In this document: positions 25,070-33,934 of the stretch, piece by piece
Layout: each line of letters starts with the position of its first letter
Position numbering within the stretch: the first letter of the stretch is position 1
Origin: Capnocytophaga sp. oral taxon 878
GTDB lineage: Bacteria; Bacteroidota; Bacteroidia; Flavobacteriales; Flavobacteriaceae
NCBI RefSeq assembly: GCF_002999135.1
Contig: NZ_CP027229.1
Span: 744,001-808,000, forward strand
DNA: 64,000 bases
Direction: 5' to 3'
Program-made: the position numbers and the translations under genes
The notes under the pieces: model-generated
The model's database searches: none
What the model was told of the DNA's origin: nothing
The model's input: the letters and a program-made list of their open reading frames with translations, nothing else

Positions 25070-27805
25070 TTACCTAATGCGTTCTAAGTACTCTGTTGGA
25101 CTTTCGTTGTAAAAATCTTTAAAGCATTTGGCAAAATAAGATGGTGAGGAGAAGCCTACTTCATAAGCGACTTCCGAGATGCTCTTGGCTTTGCTGTTGA
25201 GCAATTGTTTGGCGTATTTTACTCGTATGGTGCGAATGAGTTCGTTAGGCGAATAGTCGGTGAGGGATTTGATTTTGCGATATAGGTTAGAGCGCGACAA
25301 ACCTAAGGCGTCGGCTATTTCGTCTATATTCATTTCAGGATTGGCGATAGAGTTCTCTACGTAATGCGTAAAATCGGTGATAAATTGTTGTTCTACTTTG
25401 CCTAAAGTCTCTTGTTTGGTTTCGTTTAGGAGGAAATTACTAAAGCTCTCACGTATCTTCTTACGATTTTCTATGAGTTTGCGTACCCGTGTTTTCAGTA
25501 GTTTTACGTTGAAAGGCTTGGAAATATAGGCATCAGCACCACTCTCGAAGCCTACTTGTTTCTGTTCGTCTAAAGCATAGGCAGTAAGCAAAATCACAGG
25601 AATATGATTAGTAGCCACGTTAGTTTTTATCAACTGACATAAATCAAAGCCATCGGTCTTAGGCATCATCACATCGCTGATTACTACATCGGGGAGGTGT
25701 TTTTTGGCTACTTCAAAACCTTCTTCACCGTTTTCGGCTTCAATAAGGTTGTAGCTATCACTGAGGATATAGCGAATAAACTGGCGCATATCCTCGTTGT
25801 CTTCCACAATCAGTACGGTAGGTTTCTCTGGAGCTGAAGGTGAAGCTGTTGGTAATTTGAGTTTCTCGGCAGATGCTGGTAATGAAGGCAATAAGTCAAG
25901 ATGGGTTTCGATATAATTACTGTCGTATACCGCTTTTGCCGATACTTGTTCTTGGCTGAAAGGCAGGCGAATGACGAAGGTTGTCCCCTCCCCTTCTGTA
26001 CTCTCCACGCTGATAGTTCCGTTATGTGAGGCGACTAAGGCTTGCACCAATGCCAAACCAATACCTGAACCTTCGCTATCGGGATTTATTTTGTAGAAGT
26101 GTTCAAACACCTCATTTTGTTTGTCTTTTGGAATATATGAACCGTTGTTGAACACACGCAGCACAGCTACTTCTCCTTTGGAAAGAGGTAGAGGGAGGTC
26201 TTCTTTGGTTAAAGAAACATTGATACTCCCTTCTTGAGGTGTGAATTTCAGTGCATTGGAAAGCAGGTTGAAGTAGATTTTCTCTACTTTTTCCTTATCG
26301 AAAGCCATTTCAAAAGAAGTGTCTTCGGCAACAAACTGAAAATTGAGTTTCTTTTGCTTGATACGGTCGGTGAAAAAAGAATTGAGTTCGTTGAGGAAGC
26401 TCTTCAAATTACCTTTGGTGAAGTACATTTGCATTTTGTTATTCTCATAACTGCGGAACTCAATTACTTCGGAAATGAGATGCAAAAGTCGGTTGCTGTT
26501 CTTTTTGATGAGGAATAACAAATCTTGTTCTTCTTTAGGGAGTGAATTGTGCGCTAAGAGCGTTTGCACAGGTCCTAAGATAAGCGACAGCGGTGTTTTA
26601 AATTCGTGAGAGATATTGGTAAAGAAAAGCAATTTGGCTTGGGTAGCCTCTTCTAATTGTTTAGAGACGATTTCCAACTGTTCTTTTTGGCGTTTCAGTT
26701 CACTATTGGTCTTACTTTTAGCGCGATAAGCCCTAATAGCCATCAGTAAGAAAACAGTGATAAGCACAATAGCTGTAATAGAAAGGTAAAGCAACATTCG
26801 TTGGTTTGTATGTTGGATAAGGCTCTCACTCAGTTGGTTATTGATATTCTCTATTTTGGCTTGTTTTTCAGCAATTTGTTCGGTTTGTAACTGCAAAATG
26901 CGCACATTGCTCTTATCTACCACTGTGGTATTGAGGATATTCTCGCGCTCAAAAGGCTGTTTGTGGAGGATTTTCATCGCGAGTTCTATTACCTTTTCAC
27001 CACCTGTAGGGTAGATAAACGATGCATCTTGCACATTATTTTCTATATTTTGTATGCCCACTTGTTGCAAGGCATCTACTCCTATGATAAAAGGAATTTT
27101 GCCATTGAACTGCATTGCTGCCTCGTGCGTACCTGCTGCCATTGGGTCGTTCATCGCAAACACAAGGTCGATATGAGGCTGCTCTTGGAAGAGTTGTTGC
27201 ATTTGTGTTTTGGCATCAGCTTGAAGGAAGTTGCCCCAAGTTTCGGCTACTATTTGCACTTCGGGGGCGTTTTTGAGAGCATCGACAAAGCCTTTATGAC
27301 GCTCGGCATCGGAGGTAGAGCCTTTGGTACCACGTACTTCGGCTATATTGCCTTTGCCTTTAAGGACACCTATAGCATAGAGTCCTGCTTCTTTGCCTAT
27401 TTGGTAGTTGTTAGCTCCTACATAGGCTGTATAACTCTCGGTAGCTATTTTTCTATCTACCAAAATCACGGGAATACCTTGCTGGTAAGCCTTTTCAATA
27501 ACTGGGGTACAGGCTTCCGACTCGTTAGGCGAAACGACGAGCACATCTACCTTTTGCTCTATGAACCACTCTATATCGGCGATTTGCTTGGGAGTATCGT
27601 CTTTCACACTGCGAATGAGCACCTCAGCATCAGCCTGATAAAGGGCTACTTCGCGTTTTAACTCCTCGTTCATTGTTTGTCGCCAAAGGTCTTCACTGCA
27701 CTGTGACACCCCTATCACATAACGGGGGTTTCGCTCCCTTTGGCAAGCAAGGCAAGCAAAGAGAGCGAAATATAAAAAAAGTATATGATACCTTCTGAAT
27801 GTCAT
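25070..27805 (-). CDS. Hybrid two-component system sensor/regulator of the levan locus
   Basis: 911 residues. N-terminal export signal or anchor (about 5-21), a type-I periplasmic binding domain like LacI/ribose-binding proteins (about 28-300, YVIGVSQCSEDLWRQTMNEE, VLVVSPNES, FAMNDPMAAGTHEA), a membrane segment (about 339-358), a histidine kinase with phospho-His 400 (NISHEFKTPLS), an ATPase domain (LLSNALKFTP, GSGIGLALV), a receiver with Asp 711 (VVISDVMMPKTDG) and an AraC-type HTH at the end (GFSSPSYFAKCFKDFYNESP). The architecture is that of the fructose-binding BT1754. One base separates it from the fructokinase gene, so it is cotranscribed with its targets. Confidence 0.93.
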   Translation of the reverse strand: MTFRRYHILFLYFALFACLACQRERNPRYVIGVSQCSEDLWRQTMNEELKREVALYQADAEVLIRSVKDDTPKQIADIEWFIEQKVDVLVVSPNESEACTPVIEKAYQQGIPVILVDRKIATESYTAYVGANNYQIGKEAGLYAIGVLKGKGNIAEVRGTKGSTSDAERHKGFVDALKNAPEVQIVAETWGNFLQADAKTQMQQLFQEQPHIDLVFAMNDPMAAGTHEAAMQFNGKIPFIIGVDALQQVGIQNIENNVQDASFIYPTGGEKVIELAMKILHKQPFERENILNTTVVDKSNVRILQLQTEQIAEKQAKIENINNQLSESLIQHTNQRMLLYLSITAIVLITVFLLMAIRAYRAKSKTNSELKRQKEQLEIVSKQLEEATQAKLLFFTNISHEFKTPLSLILGPVQTLLAHNSLPKEEQDLLFLIKKNSNRLLHLISEVIEFRSYENNKMQMYFTKGNLKSFLNELNSFFTDRIKQKKLNFQFVAEDTSFEMAFDKEKVEKIYFNLLSNALKFTPQEGSINVSLTKEDLPLPLSKGEVAVLRVFNNGSYIPKDKQNEVFEHFYKINPDSEGSGIGLALVQALVASHNGTISVESTEGEGTTFVIRLPFSQEQVSAKAVYDSNYIETHLDLLPSLPASAEKLKLPTASPSAPEKPTVLIVEDNEDMRQFIRYILSDSYNLIEAENGEEGFEVAKKHLPDVVISDVMMPKTDGFDLCQLIKTNVATNHIPVILLTAYALDEQKQVGFESGADAYISKPFNVKLLKTRVRKLIENRKKIRESFSNFLLNETKQETLGKVEQQFITDFTHYVENSIANPEMNIDEIADALGLSRSNLYRKIKSLTDYSPNELIRTIRVKYAKQLLNSKAKSISEVAYEVGFSSPSYFAKCFKDFYNESPTEYLERIR

Positions 27806-27806
27806 T

Positions 27807-28685
27807 TTATCTAAACAACTCTAAATGAGCATCGGCGAGGCGAGGCATCGCACCGTGTTGCTGACATACGTAAGCTGATACTTCTACCGCCAATTGATGC
27901 GATTGGGCAATACTGCGACCATTGAGGTAAGAGGCTACAAAAGCAGCCGTGAACGAGTCGCCTGCTCCTACCGTATCAGCAATGGTAACCTTAGGTGTCC
28001 CTAAGAACGATTTTTCATTAGGCGTGAACACATAACTACCTCTCGTGCCTTGCGTTAAGATGAGGAATTTGAGGTTGTATTTCTCTAACAAGTGCTTGCA
28101 CACTTCTTCATCACTACCTTGCAGATTGAACATTTCGGCAATTTTCACTATTTCCTCATCATTGATTTTTAAAGCAGTTGCCTTGTCTAAAGAATCGGCG
28201 ATTACCTCTTTGCTGAAGTATTTCAAGCGGAGGTTGATATCGAATACTTTGAGACTCTCGGCTGGCATCAAATCTAAGAACTTGTGGATAGTGGCACGCG
28301 ATACTTCACTGCGCTGCGCTAGCGACCCAAAGCATACGGTATTAGTATTCTTTGCTAAGTTCTCAATTCGCGAAGAGAATGGAATATTGTCCCACGCTAC
28401 ATTTTCGCTAATCTCATAGGTAGGCACCCCACGACCGTCTAACTGTACTTTTACGGTACCTGTAGGGAAATCCGTTTTTTCGATAATGTAGTTGAGTTCT
28501 TTTTCTTCTAAACTTTTTAGTATTTCTTTACCGAGGAGGTCGCCACCAATGGCACTCACAGCATAGCCGTTGAAACCAAATTGCGACACGTGGTAAGCGA
28601 AATTAGCGGGCGCACCGCCTAATACTTTTCTTTCAGGGAAGACATCCCAAAGGATTTCTCCCAATCCTACTACTGTATTTTTCAT
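27807..28685 (-). CDS. PfkB-family carbohydrate kinase, probable fructokinase
   Basis: 292 residues. The ribokinase/PfkB signatures are present: GLGEILWDVFPERKVLGGAPANFAYHV at the N-terminus and DTVGAGDSFTAAFVASYLNG near the C-terminus, with the catalytic Asp in GAGDS. It should phosphorylate fructose released by the GH32 enzymes and taken up by the neighbouring permease. Sits between the MFS permease and the hybrid sensor, the position of the fructokinase in the B. thetaiotaomicron levan locus. Confidence 0.92.
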   Translation of the reverse strand: MKNTVVGLGEILWDVFPERKVLGGAPANFAYHVSQFGFNGYAVSAIGGDLLGKEILKSLEEKELNYIIEKTDFPTGTVKVQLDGRGVPTYEISENVAWDNIPFSSRIENLAKNTNTVCFGSLAQRSEVSRATIHKFLDLMPAESLKVFDINLRLKYFSKEVIADSLDKATALKINDEEIVKIAEMFNLQGSDEEVCKHLLEKYNLKFLILTQGTRGSYVFTPNEKSFLGTPKVTIADTVGAGDSFTAAFVASYLNGRSIAQSHQLAVEVSAYVCQQHGAMPRLADAHLELFR

Positions 28686-28731
28686 TGTATTATGAGAGTG
28701 TTGTTGTTAATTCTTTTTCTTTTTCAGCGTA

Positions 28732-28739
28732 CAAAGTTA
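28732..28739 (-). promoter_or_regulatory. Possible -7 box before the fructokinase gene
   Basis: TAACTTTG on the minus strand, 47 bases before the ATG at 28685. No TTTG at the expected distance upstream, so it is only a half-site match; the upstream DNA is a 9-bp repeat array. Confidence 0.4.
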
Positions 28740-28764
28740 TAAATTCTTTTTGAGAATTTCTATT

Positions 28765-28827
28765 GTTTTCTGAGTTTTCTGAGTTTTCTGAACTATCTGA
28801 CGAGGCAGACTTGGCTGACAAGGCAGA
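28765..28827. repeat. 9-bp periodic array between permease and fructokinase genes
   Basis: Seven contiguous 9-mers: GTTTTCTGA three times, then ACTATCTGA, CGAGGCAGA, CTTGGCTGA, CAAGGCAGA. Each ends in nGA with the seventh base T or A. It fills much of the 158-base gap before the fructokinase gene. Confidence 0.8.
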
Positions 28828-28843
28828 GTTTCCAACTATATTG

Positions 28844-30004
28844 TTAGGCGTTAGCTTTGAGTCGGGTGCTCATTAGCAATAGATATACCACTCCTATGCT
28901 GAGGACAATAAGGGCTCCTATCTGTGAGCCGTTCATTGCATCGGAGGCTAAGCCCATTGCAAAAGGGAAGATAGTACCGCCAAAGAGTCCCATAATCATT
29001 AAGCCTGACACTTCGTTTTTCTTGGTAGGATTCTGCAAGAGGGCTTGCGAGAAGATGATTGAGAATACATTGGAGTTACCGAAACCTACCAAAGCAATAG
29101 CAGTGTAAAGCATTGTCTTATCACTGAAAAAGAACAGTATCGCCATTGAGGCTACCATACAAAGCACACTGAGGGTAAAGAAACTCTTAGGAGATACTTT
29201 GGTGAGAATATAAGCTCCTGACAAACATCCTATGGTACGGAATAAGAAATACCAACTAGTGGCAAAAGAGGCTTGGGTAGTGGTAAGCCCTAAACGTTCC
29301 ATAAAGATAGTGGGCGCTGAGGCATTAACTCCTACGTCTATCCCCACGTGGCACATAATACCAATGAAACACAAGAGTACATAAGGGTTGGCAAGCAGTG
29401 CAAAACACTCGGTAAAGGTGGCGTTCTTGCTGTCGTTTTTTTCTTCTTCAATATGAGTAGCACCCAGCCACAAGAGGGTTACTACCGAGATAGCTACAAA
29501 GAGCAGGAAGAAAAGTCGCCAATCATTGAATTTATCGAAGCAGAAACTCATAAGTAAGGGGGCAGAAAACGAGGCTATTGCCTTGATAAACTGACCAAAA
29601 GTGAGTGAACTGGCGAGTTTGTCGCCTTTTACTATGGCTGACATTAGCGGGTTTAGCGATACTTGCATCAGTGTATTACCAATACCAAGTAAGGAGAAAG
29701 CTACCAGCATAGTGGTATAGTTGTAGCTGATAAAGGGCACTACCATCGCTAAGATGGTAATCACCAAGCTGAGGAGTACAGTTTTGCGACGACCTATCTT
29801 GCTCATTAGTACGCCTGTGGGCACTGAGAAAAGCAGAAACCAAAAGAATACCATCGCAGGAAGCGCTTTGGCAGTGGTTTCGGTCAAGCCGAAATCATCT
29901 TTTACAAAGTTGGAGGCGGCGCCTACAAGGTCTACGAAGCCCATACAGAAGAATGATAGGAGTACGGGCAATAAATATTTTAGATAGTTGTTATTTTGTT
30001 GCAT
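28844..30004 (-). CDS. MFS sugar permease of the levan locus (probable fructose:H+ symporter)
   Basis: 386 residues, about 12 membrane segments. The N-terminal half carries VLLSFFCMGFVDLVGAAS and the loop MSKIGRRKTV between helices 2 and 3, as in the FucP-like group of MFS transporters. Expected to carry fructose across the inner membrane for the adjacent kinase, as BT1758 does. Gap of 158 bases to the kinase gene and 211 bases after the GH32 gene upstream. Confidence 0.9.
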   Translation of the reverse strand: MQQNNNYLKYLLPVLLSFFCMGFVDLVGAASNFVKDDFGLTETTAKALPAMVFFWFLLFSVPTGVLMSKIGRRKTVLLSLVITILAMVVPFISYNYTTMLVAFSLLGIGNTLMQVSLNPLMSAIVKGDKLASSLTFGQFIKAIASFSAPLLMSFCFDKFNDWRLFFLLFVAISVVTLLWLGATHIEEEKNDSKNATFTECFALLANPYVLLCFIGIMCHVGIDVGVNASAPTIFMERLGLTTTQASFATSWYFLFRTIGCLSGAYILTKVSPKSFFTLSVLCMVASMAILFFFSDKTMLYTAIALVGFGNSNVFSIIFSQALLQNPTKKNEVSGLMIMGLFGGTIFPFAMGLASDAMNGSQIGALIVLSIGVVYLLLMSTRLKANA

Positions 30005-30045
30005 ACTATGAATGTATTAAGTGTTTAATATTATTAAAAAGGTGG

Positions 30046-30203
30046 GTGTCAAAAGAGTTTTATTGATGTAGGCGTTTACAAAACGCTCGTACATAACATA
30101 CTTCAAAGATTATTGATAATCAGAGTAGTCAACTTTGCCAAAGTCTGAAAACTTTGGCAAAGTGTAGTGATGCAAAAGCGATTTTGAGACTTTTCGGACA
30201 GTC
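30046..30203. repeat. Dispersed palindromic repeat, copy A
   Basis: Starts GTGTCAAAAGAG and ends CTTTTCGGACAGTC, imperfect inverted ends. Inside are TAGGCGTTTACAAAACGCTCGTAC, then ATAACATACTTCAAAG, then the hairpin ACTTTGCCAAAGT (30132-30144) / ACTTTGGCAAAGT (30151-30163). The order of parts matches 33741-33875. It sits between the GH32 gene and the permease gene, where it could terminate or attenuate the transcript. Confidence 0.7.
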
Positions 30204-30215
30204 CCCTACAATTAA

Positions 30216-32432
30216 TTATTTCAATTTATAGACAGTTACATCGTTAAGGGTGAGAGTACCTTTGCTAGTGTTGAAGCGGAGGGTATTGTACACTTCGGTA
30301 GGGAATACCGCATTGGTTTGTACTACTTCGCCGTTGTTCACAAAGAGCTCGGTTGAAGCTTTGTCTACCAATAAGCGTACAGTATAGCTTTTCTTAGCTA
30401 CCATTGGTGCTTTGATAGGCGTTTCGGCAAAGTTAGCATTGAAGGCTACACTGCTCTTACTGCGGTCTACCGATAGGGTTTTATTAGCACCGTCAAATAG
30501 GTATTTGATAGTTTCACCTTTGGCATTCTCAAGGGCAAATGAGAAAGTATCGGTTTCGTTAGGGGTTACCGTGAAAGTGAGTTCATACGCTCCTTGATTA
30601 TTGGGCAAGAAGTTTTCGAACGTTATAGCATCGGAGGTGTTGGTACGTGTTTTATCACCTAAAAGTACCGCTTCACGACGCAAACTCTCCAACTCTTTTA
30701 CGGGCTCACTGGCTACTACCAAATGCTCACCATTATGCACTAAACGCAAAGCGCGGGCAACAGTCATCGCGCTACGGAAGTTTTCAGTAGGGATTTCATT
30801 GGCGTAATCCCAGTTGCTCATCCAGCCTATAAAGAGACGACGACCATCGGTAGCGGGGACATTGCTCCAAGTTACACCTGCATAATTATCGCGACCATAG
30901 TCTAACCAAAGGGGATAGTTCATAGTATCGGGGGTGAAGGTTTTGCCATCGAAATTACCGATGAAGTACTGAGTAGCACTTCCGCCGTTAGGTCCACCTG
31001 GGTTGATACTCACAAAGAGCACCCATTTGGTTTTTCCTTCATAAGTAAGCGGGAAGAGATCGGGGCATTCCCACACGCCACCGTGTCCACCTAAGCCTTC
31101 GCCAAACTCACTGAGGCGTGTCCATTCTTTGAGGTTTTTAGACCCATAGAAGGTAATCGTTTGGGTAGTGGCAAGGCTCATCACCCATTGTTTAGAGGGT
31201 GCGTGCCAGAATACTTTCGGGTCGCGGAAGTCGATGATATTAGCATCGGTGAGGACAGGGTTGCCTTCGTATTTGGTGAAGGTTTTTCCACCATCGAGGC
31301 TATAAGCGATAGATTGGGTTTGGCGGTCGCCTGCTGAAGTGAAAATAGCCACCATAGCACCTTTGCCAAAGCCGGCAGTATTATCGTGGTCAATCACAGC
31401 ACTGCCTGAGAAAATCGCTCCTAACTTATCAGGAGCTAATACAAAAGGCTTGTATTCCCAATTCACCAAGTCTTTGGAAACGGTGTGCCCCCAGTGCATA
31501 TTGCCCCAGCGCGCTCCGTAAGGGTTGTATTGGTAGAAGAGGTGGAATACTCCGTCGAGGTATACCATTCCGTTAGGGTCGTTCATCCAGCCATATTGAG
31601 GGGTGAAGTGGTATAGTGGACGGTATTTTTCGTTGTAGTTGAAGTTATATTCAGCCGACTGTTTGATTTCGGCTAAGCCTATATCGGTAGTTTTGGCTAC
31701 TGCAAAAGTAAGGGTTACTTTTTTGCCTTTGTACGCCTCGATAGCGATAGGCACCCAGTAGTCTATTTTGTTTTGGGCAATGCGAATGGTCATTGGCTCG
31801 CCTATAGGAGTACCATCTACCGATAGTTGGACTTTATTTTCGGTTGCTTGGTCTTCAACAGGAATGAGCAAGTACTTGTCTTTGGCTTCAAAGGTACGGG
31901 TGTAATCAGTCATAAAAACGCTTTTTTGTTTGTTGCCTTGTTCGATTTGGTCGATGAGGATATGCCCCCATCCGCCGCGTTGGTTATCGATAATGCGGAT
32001 AGTAGCTTTCTTTCCTTTATAGGGTTTTACGTCCCAAGTGAGCCATTGTAGGGTCTCCGATTCGTAGAGAGAACGCGATTGTAGTACGCTTTTGCCCTCA
32101 ACTAAAAGTTCAATATAGGTATCGGCGTGAGTACCTCCCCCAACAAGGAAGTTGATGTAATCACGCTCGATGGTGAACTCTTTAGAGGTAAGCGCTCCGC
32201 GAGAGTCGTCGCCGTTGTTGAAGCTGTTGGCGAGGTGTTTCCCTTCAAAGCCTGTTACGGGCTGCTGACCGGTATAGCTACCGGTGGCGGGAGTCGCGCC
32301 AAAGGCGTCGCCTTCTACCGTCCAATTGGCATAAGTGCCTGACTCGAAGTCCTCGATGATGATATCATCGGTGTTTTGCTGGCAGGCAGTGAGCGTTAAG
32401 ACTCCTAATCCTGCTATTAGTTTGTTATTCAT
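30216..32432 (-). CDS. GH32 levanase/exo-fructanase lipoprotein with N-terminal accessory domains
   Basis: 738 residues, lipoprotein signal with Cys 17 (LTLTAC). Residues about 24-165 form a beta-sandwich seen before many Bacteroidota GH32 enzymes (DFESGTYANWTVEGDAFG, NFLVGGGTHADTYI, GGWGHILIDQI), and about 170-265 match DUF4980. The GH32 five-bladed propeller follows with nucleophile Asp 285 (WMNDPNG), transition-state Asp 404 (FRDPKVF) and acid/base Glu 455 (WECPDLF), then a C-terminal beta-sandwich. Likely an exo-acting enzyme releasing fructose. Its ATG lies only 15 bases from a 335-bp mobile remnant, so transcription probably reads through from 33157-33188. Confidence 0.93.
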   Translation of the reverse strand: MNNKLIAGLGVLTLTACQQNTDDIIIEDFESGTYANWTVEGDAFGATPATGSYTGQQPVTGFEGKHLANSFNNGDDSRGALTSKEFTIERDYINFLVGGGTHADTYIELLVEGKSVLQSRSLYESETLQWLTWDVKPYKGKKATIRIIDNQRGGWGHILIDQIEQGNKQKSVFMTDYTRTFEAKDKYLLIPVEDQATENKVQLSVDGTPIGEPMTIRIAQNKIDYWVPIAIEAYKGKKVTLTFAVAKTTDIGLAEIKQSAEYNFNYNEKYRPLYHFTPQYGWMNDPNGMVYLDGVFHLFYQYNPYGARWGNMHWGHTVSKDLVNWEYKPFVLAPDKLGAIFSGSAVIDHDNTAGFGKGAMVAIFTSAGDRQTQSIAYSLDGGKTFTKYEGNPVLTDANIIDFRDPKVFWHAPSKQWVMSLATTQTITFYGSKNLKEWTRLSEFGEGLGGHGGVWECPDLFPLTYEGKTKWVLFVSINPGGPNGGSATQYFIGNFDGKTFTPDTMNYPLWLDYGRDNYAGVTWSNVPATDGRRLFIGWMSNWDYANEIPTENFRSAMTVARALRLVHNGEHLVVASEPVKELESLRREAVLLGDKTRTNTSDAITFENFLPNNQGAYELTFTVTPNETDTFSFALENAKGETIKYLFDGANKTLSVDRSKSSVAFNANFAETPIKAPMVAKKSYTVRLLVDKASTELFVNNGEVVQTNAVFPTEVYNTLRFNTSKGTLTLNDVTVYKLK

Positions 32433-32447
32433 ATACTTTTATTGAGG

Positions 32448-32782
32448 TGTCTATTTAGATACATATTAATTGACTTTGGGAAACGGGAGAACGCTCTACA
32501 ATTCTTTTCATTAATTTGTTAAAGATAGTATCTTCATTTTGTGAACGATTAATTCTAAAACTGTATTTCGCTAAATATCGGTCTATGTTAAATTCTGATA
32601 ACCAAGAATATATACCTCGTATCCAAGACTTTACTTGATGTATTACCTTACGTAATGTAGGAAAATTCTTCCCATTATTACTAAGTCTGTTTTAAAGCGT
32701 TCAGTAAACTCTAAGAGGCTTTGTCCCTTAAATAATTCCATAATACATTAATTTTCAGAGTGTAAATATATGAAATTATTTT
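32448..32782 (-). mobile_element. IS1595-derived 335-bp remnant, copy 1
   Basis: Minus strand encodes the first ~20 residues of an IS1595-type transposase (MELFKGQSLLEFTERFKTDL) joined by an internal deletion, in another frame, to its C-terminal ~65 residues (FPTLRKVIHQVKSWIRG, YLAKYSFRINRSQN, IFNKLMKRIVERSP). It cannot encode a transposase. The ends share TATTTA and ATTAAT in inverted order but no clean terminal repeat or target duplication was found. About 9 mismatches to copy 2 over 335 bases. Confidence 0.85.
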
Positions 32783-32860
32783 GATACCTCAATTTATTCC
32801 AAAGTAGGGATTAGTGATCGTTTTTGCTTGTAAGGACAAAGCAAAAACATACAAGTAGCT

Positions 32861-33139
32861 TTAAAGCGAAGTAATAAAAGTTAAGAATCCTAAAACTACC
32901 CCTACCAAATTGGGGATAATGAGAATATAATCTGGCTTAGGCTCTTTTGTCCAGCCATACACCACCCAGATAAGACAAGACCCCGCTGCAAACAAAGGTT
33001 GCCAAGGTTGTGCTTTGTGCCCCTCTAAGTTGGCTATAATTTGAGGAATATAAGCTACAAATACCGCCACTCCTATAAAGGCTCCTATGGAACCTATAAA
33101 CAAATTAATTTTTTGCTTGATATTTCTTTTTTCGTTCAT
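32861..33139 (-). CDS. SemiSWEET-family sugar transporter
   Basis: 92 residues from the ATG at 33139 (MNEKRNIKQK); a frame to 33187 exists, but it starts within the promoter. Three membrane segments (about 10-30, 45-62, 70-90) with the PQ motif at residues 32-33 (VAYIPQIIANLEG), as in SemiSWEETs, which dimerise to form a sugar facilitator. It lies between the two GH32 genes of the levan locus, and between two direct copies of a mobile remnant. Probable role: facilitated sugar movement across the inner membrane; fructose or a fructo-oligosaccharide is a guess from context. Confidence 0.85.
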   Translation of the reverse strand: MNEKRNIKQKINLFIGSIGAFIGVAVFVAYIPQIIANLEGHKAQPWQPLFAAGSCLIWVVYGWTKEPKPDYILIIPNLVGVVLGFLTFITSL

Positions 33140-33156
33140 AATAACGTGGTTTTCTG

Positions 33157-33188
33157 CAAATATAGTAATAATTTTCGTATTTTGCAAA
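33157..33188 (-). promoter_or_regulatory. Promoter of the SemiSWEET gene
   Basis: Minus strand: TTTG (33185-33188), 20 bases, TATATTTG (33157-33164). The transcript should start near 33150, 11 bases before the ATG, which fixes the start at 33139. Confidence 0.85.
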
Positions 33189-33223
33189 GAAATCTCAAAA
33201 ATAATTAGAAAAATTTTTTGATA

Positions 33224-33558
33224 TGTCTATTTAGATACATATTAATTGACTTTGGAAAACGGGAGAACGCTCTACAATTCTTTTCATTAATTTGTTAAAG
33301 ATAGTATCTTTATTTTGTGAACGATTAATTCTAAAACTGTATTCCGCTAAATATCGGTCTATGTTAAATTCTGATACCCAAGAATATATACCTCGTATCC
33401 AAGACTTTGCTTGATGTATTATCTTATGTAATGTAGGAAAATTCTCCCCATTATTACTAAGTCTGTTTTAAAGCGTTCAGTAAACTCTAAGAGGCTTTGT
33501 TCCTTAAATAATTCCATAATACATTAATTTTCAGAGTGTAAATATATGAAATTATTTT
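33224..33558 (-). mobile_element. IS1595-derived 335-bp remnant, copy 2
   Basis: Same length, orientation and internal deletion as the copy at 32448-32782. The minus strand reads MELFKEQSLLEFTERFKTDL, then after the deletion IHQAKSWIRGIYSWVSEFNI and RINRSQNKDTIFNKLMKR. It begins 36 bases upstream of the SemiSWEET promoter. Confidence 0.85.
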
Positions 33559-33740
33559 TACACCTTAATACTTTTATTTTAGTTCCTCTCCTCGTTCATC
33601 ATATACTCTCTTGCAAGTATTCAGAGACTACTCCCAAGGAGAGGGGGCAAGCTAAAAAGGTGATGGGGGCTTTGTTTATTCTATTTTATTGGTGTGACAA
33701 ATGTAGTTATTTTATTTGGTTTTTAGAAATTTATTATACG

Positions 33741-33875
33741 GTGTCCGAAAAGCTTTTTCTTTTAGGGGCGTTTGCAAAACGCCCCTACACAACATACTCT
33801 AAAAGCAACTGACTATTAGAGCAATCAACTTTGCCAAAGGTCGTAGCACGACAAGCAATTAAAACTTTGGCAAAG
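33741..33875. repeat. Dispersed palindromic repeat, copy B
   Basis: Starts GTGTCCGAAAAGC, continues with the perfect palindrome GGGGCGTTT-GCA-AAACGCCCC, then CACAACATACTCTAAAAGC, and ends in the hairpin CTTTGCCAAAG (33829-33839) / CTTTGGCAAAG (33865-33875) with loop TAGCACGACAAGC. Same order of parts as copy A at 30046; the hairpin and loop resemble the prfB terminator at 10985. Confidence 0.75.
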
Positions 33876-33934
33876 ATGCGAGTTACACGGGTAGTTTTTG
33901 CGTTTTTCGCAATGCGATTCCTGTTGCTTAGCAC

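Noticed and set aside
33546..33812. 88-codon plus-strand frame
   Set aside because: It begins inside the 335-bp mobile remnant and runs into the dispersed repeat; no protein family features.
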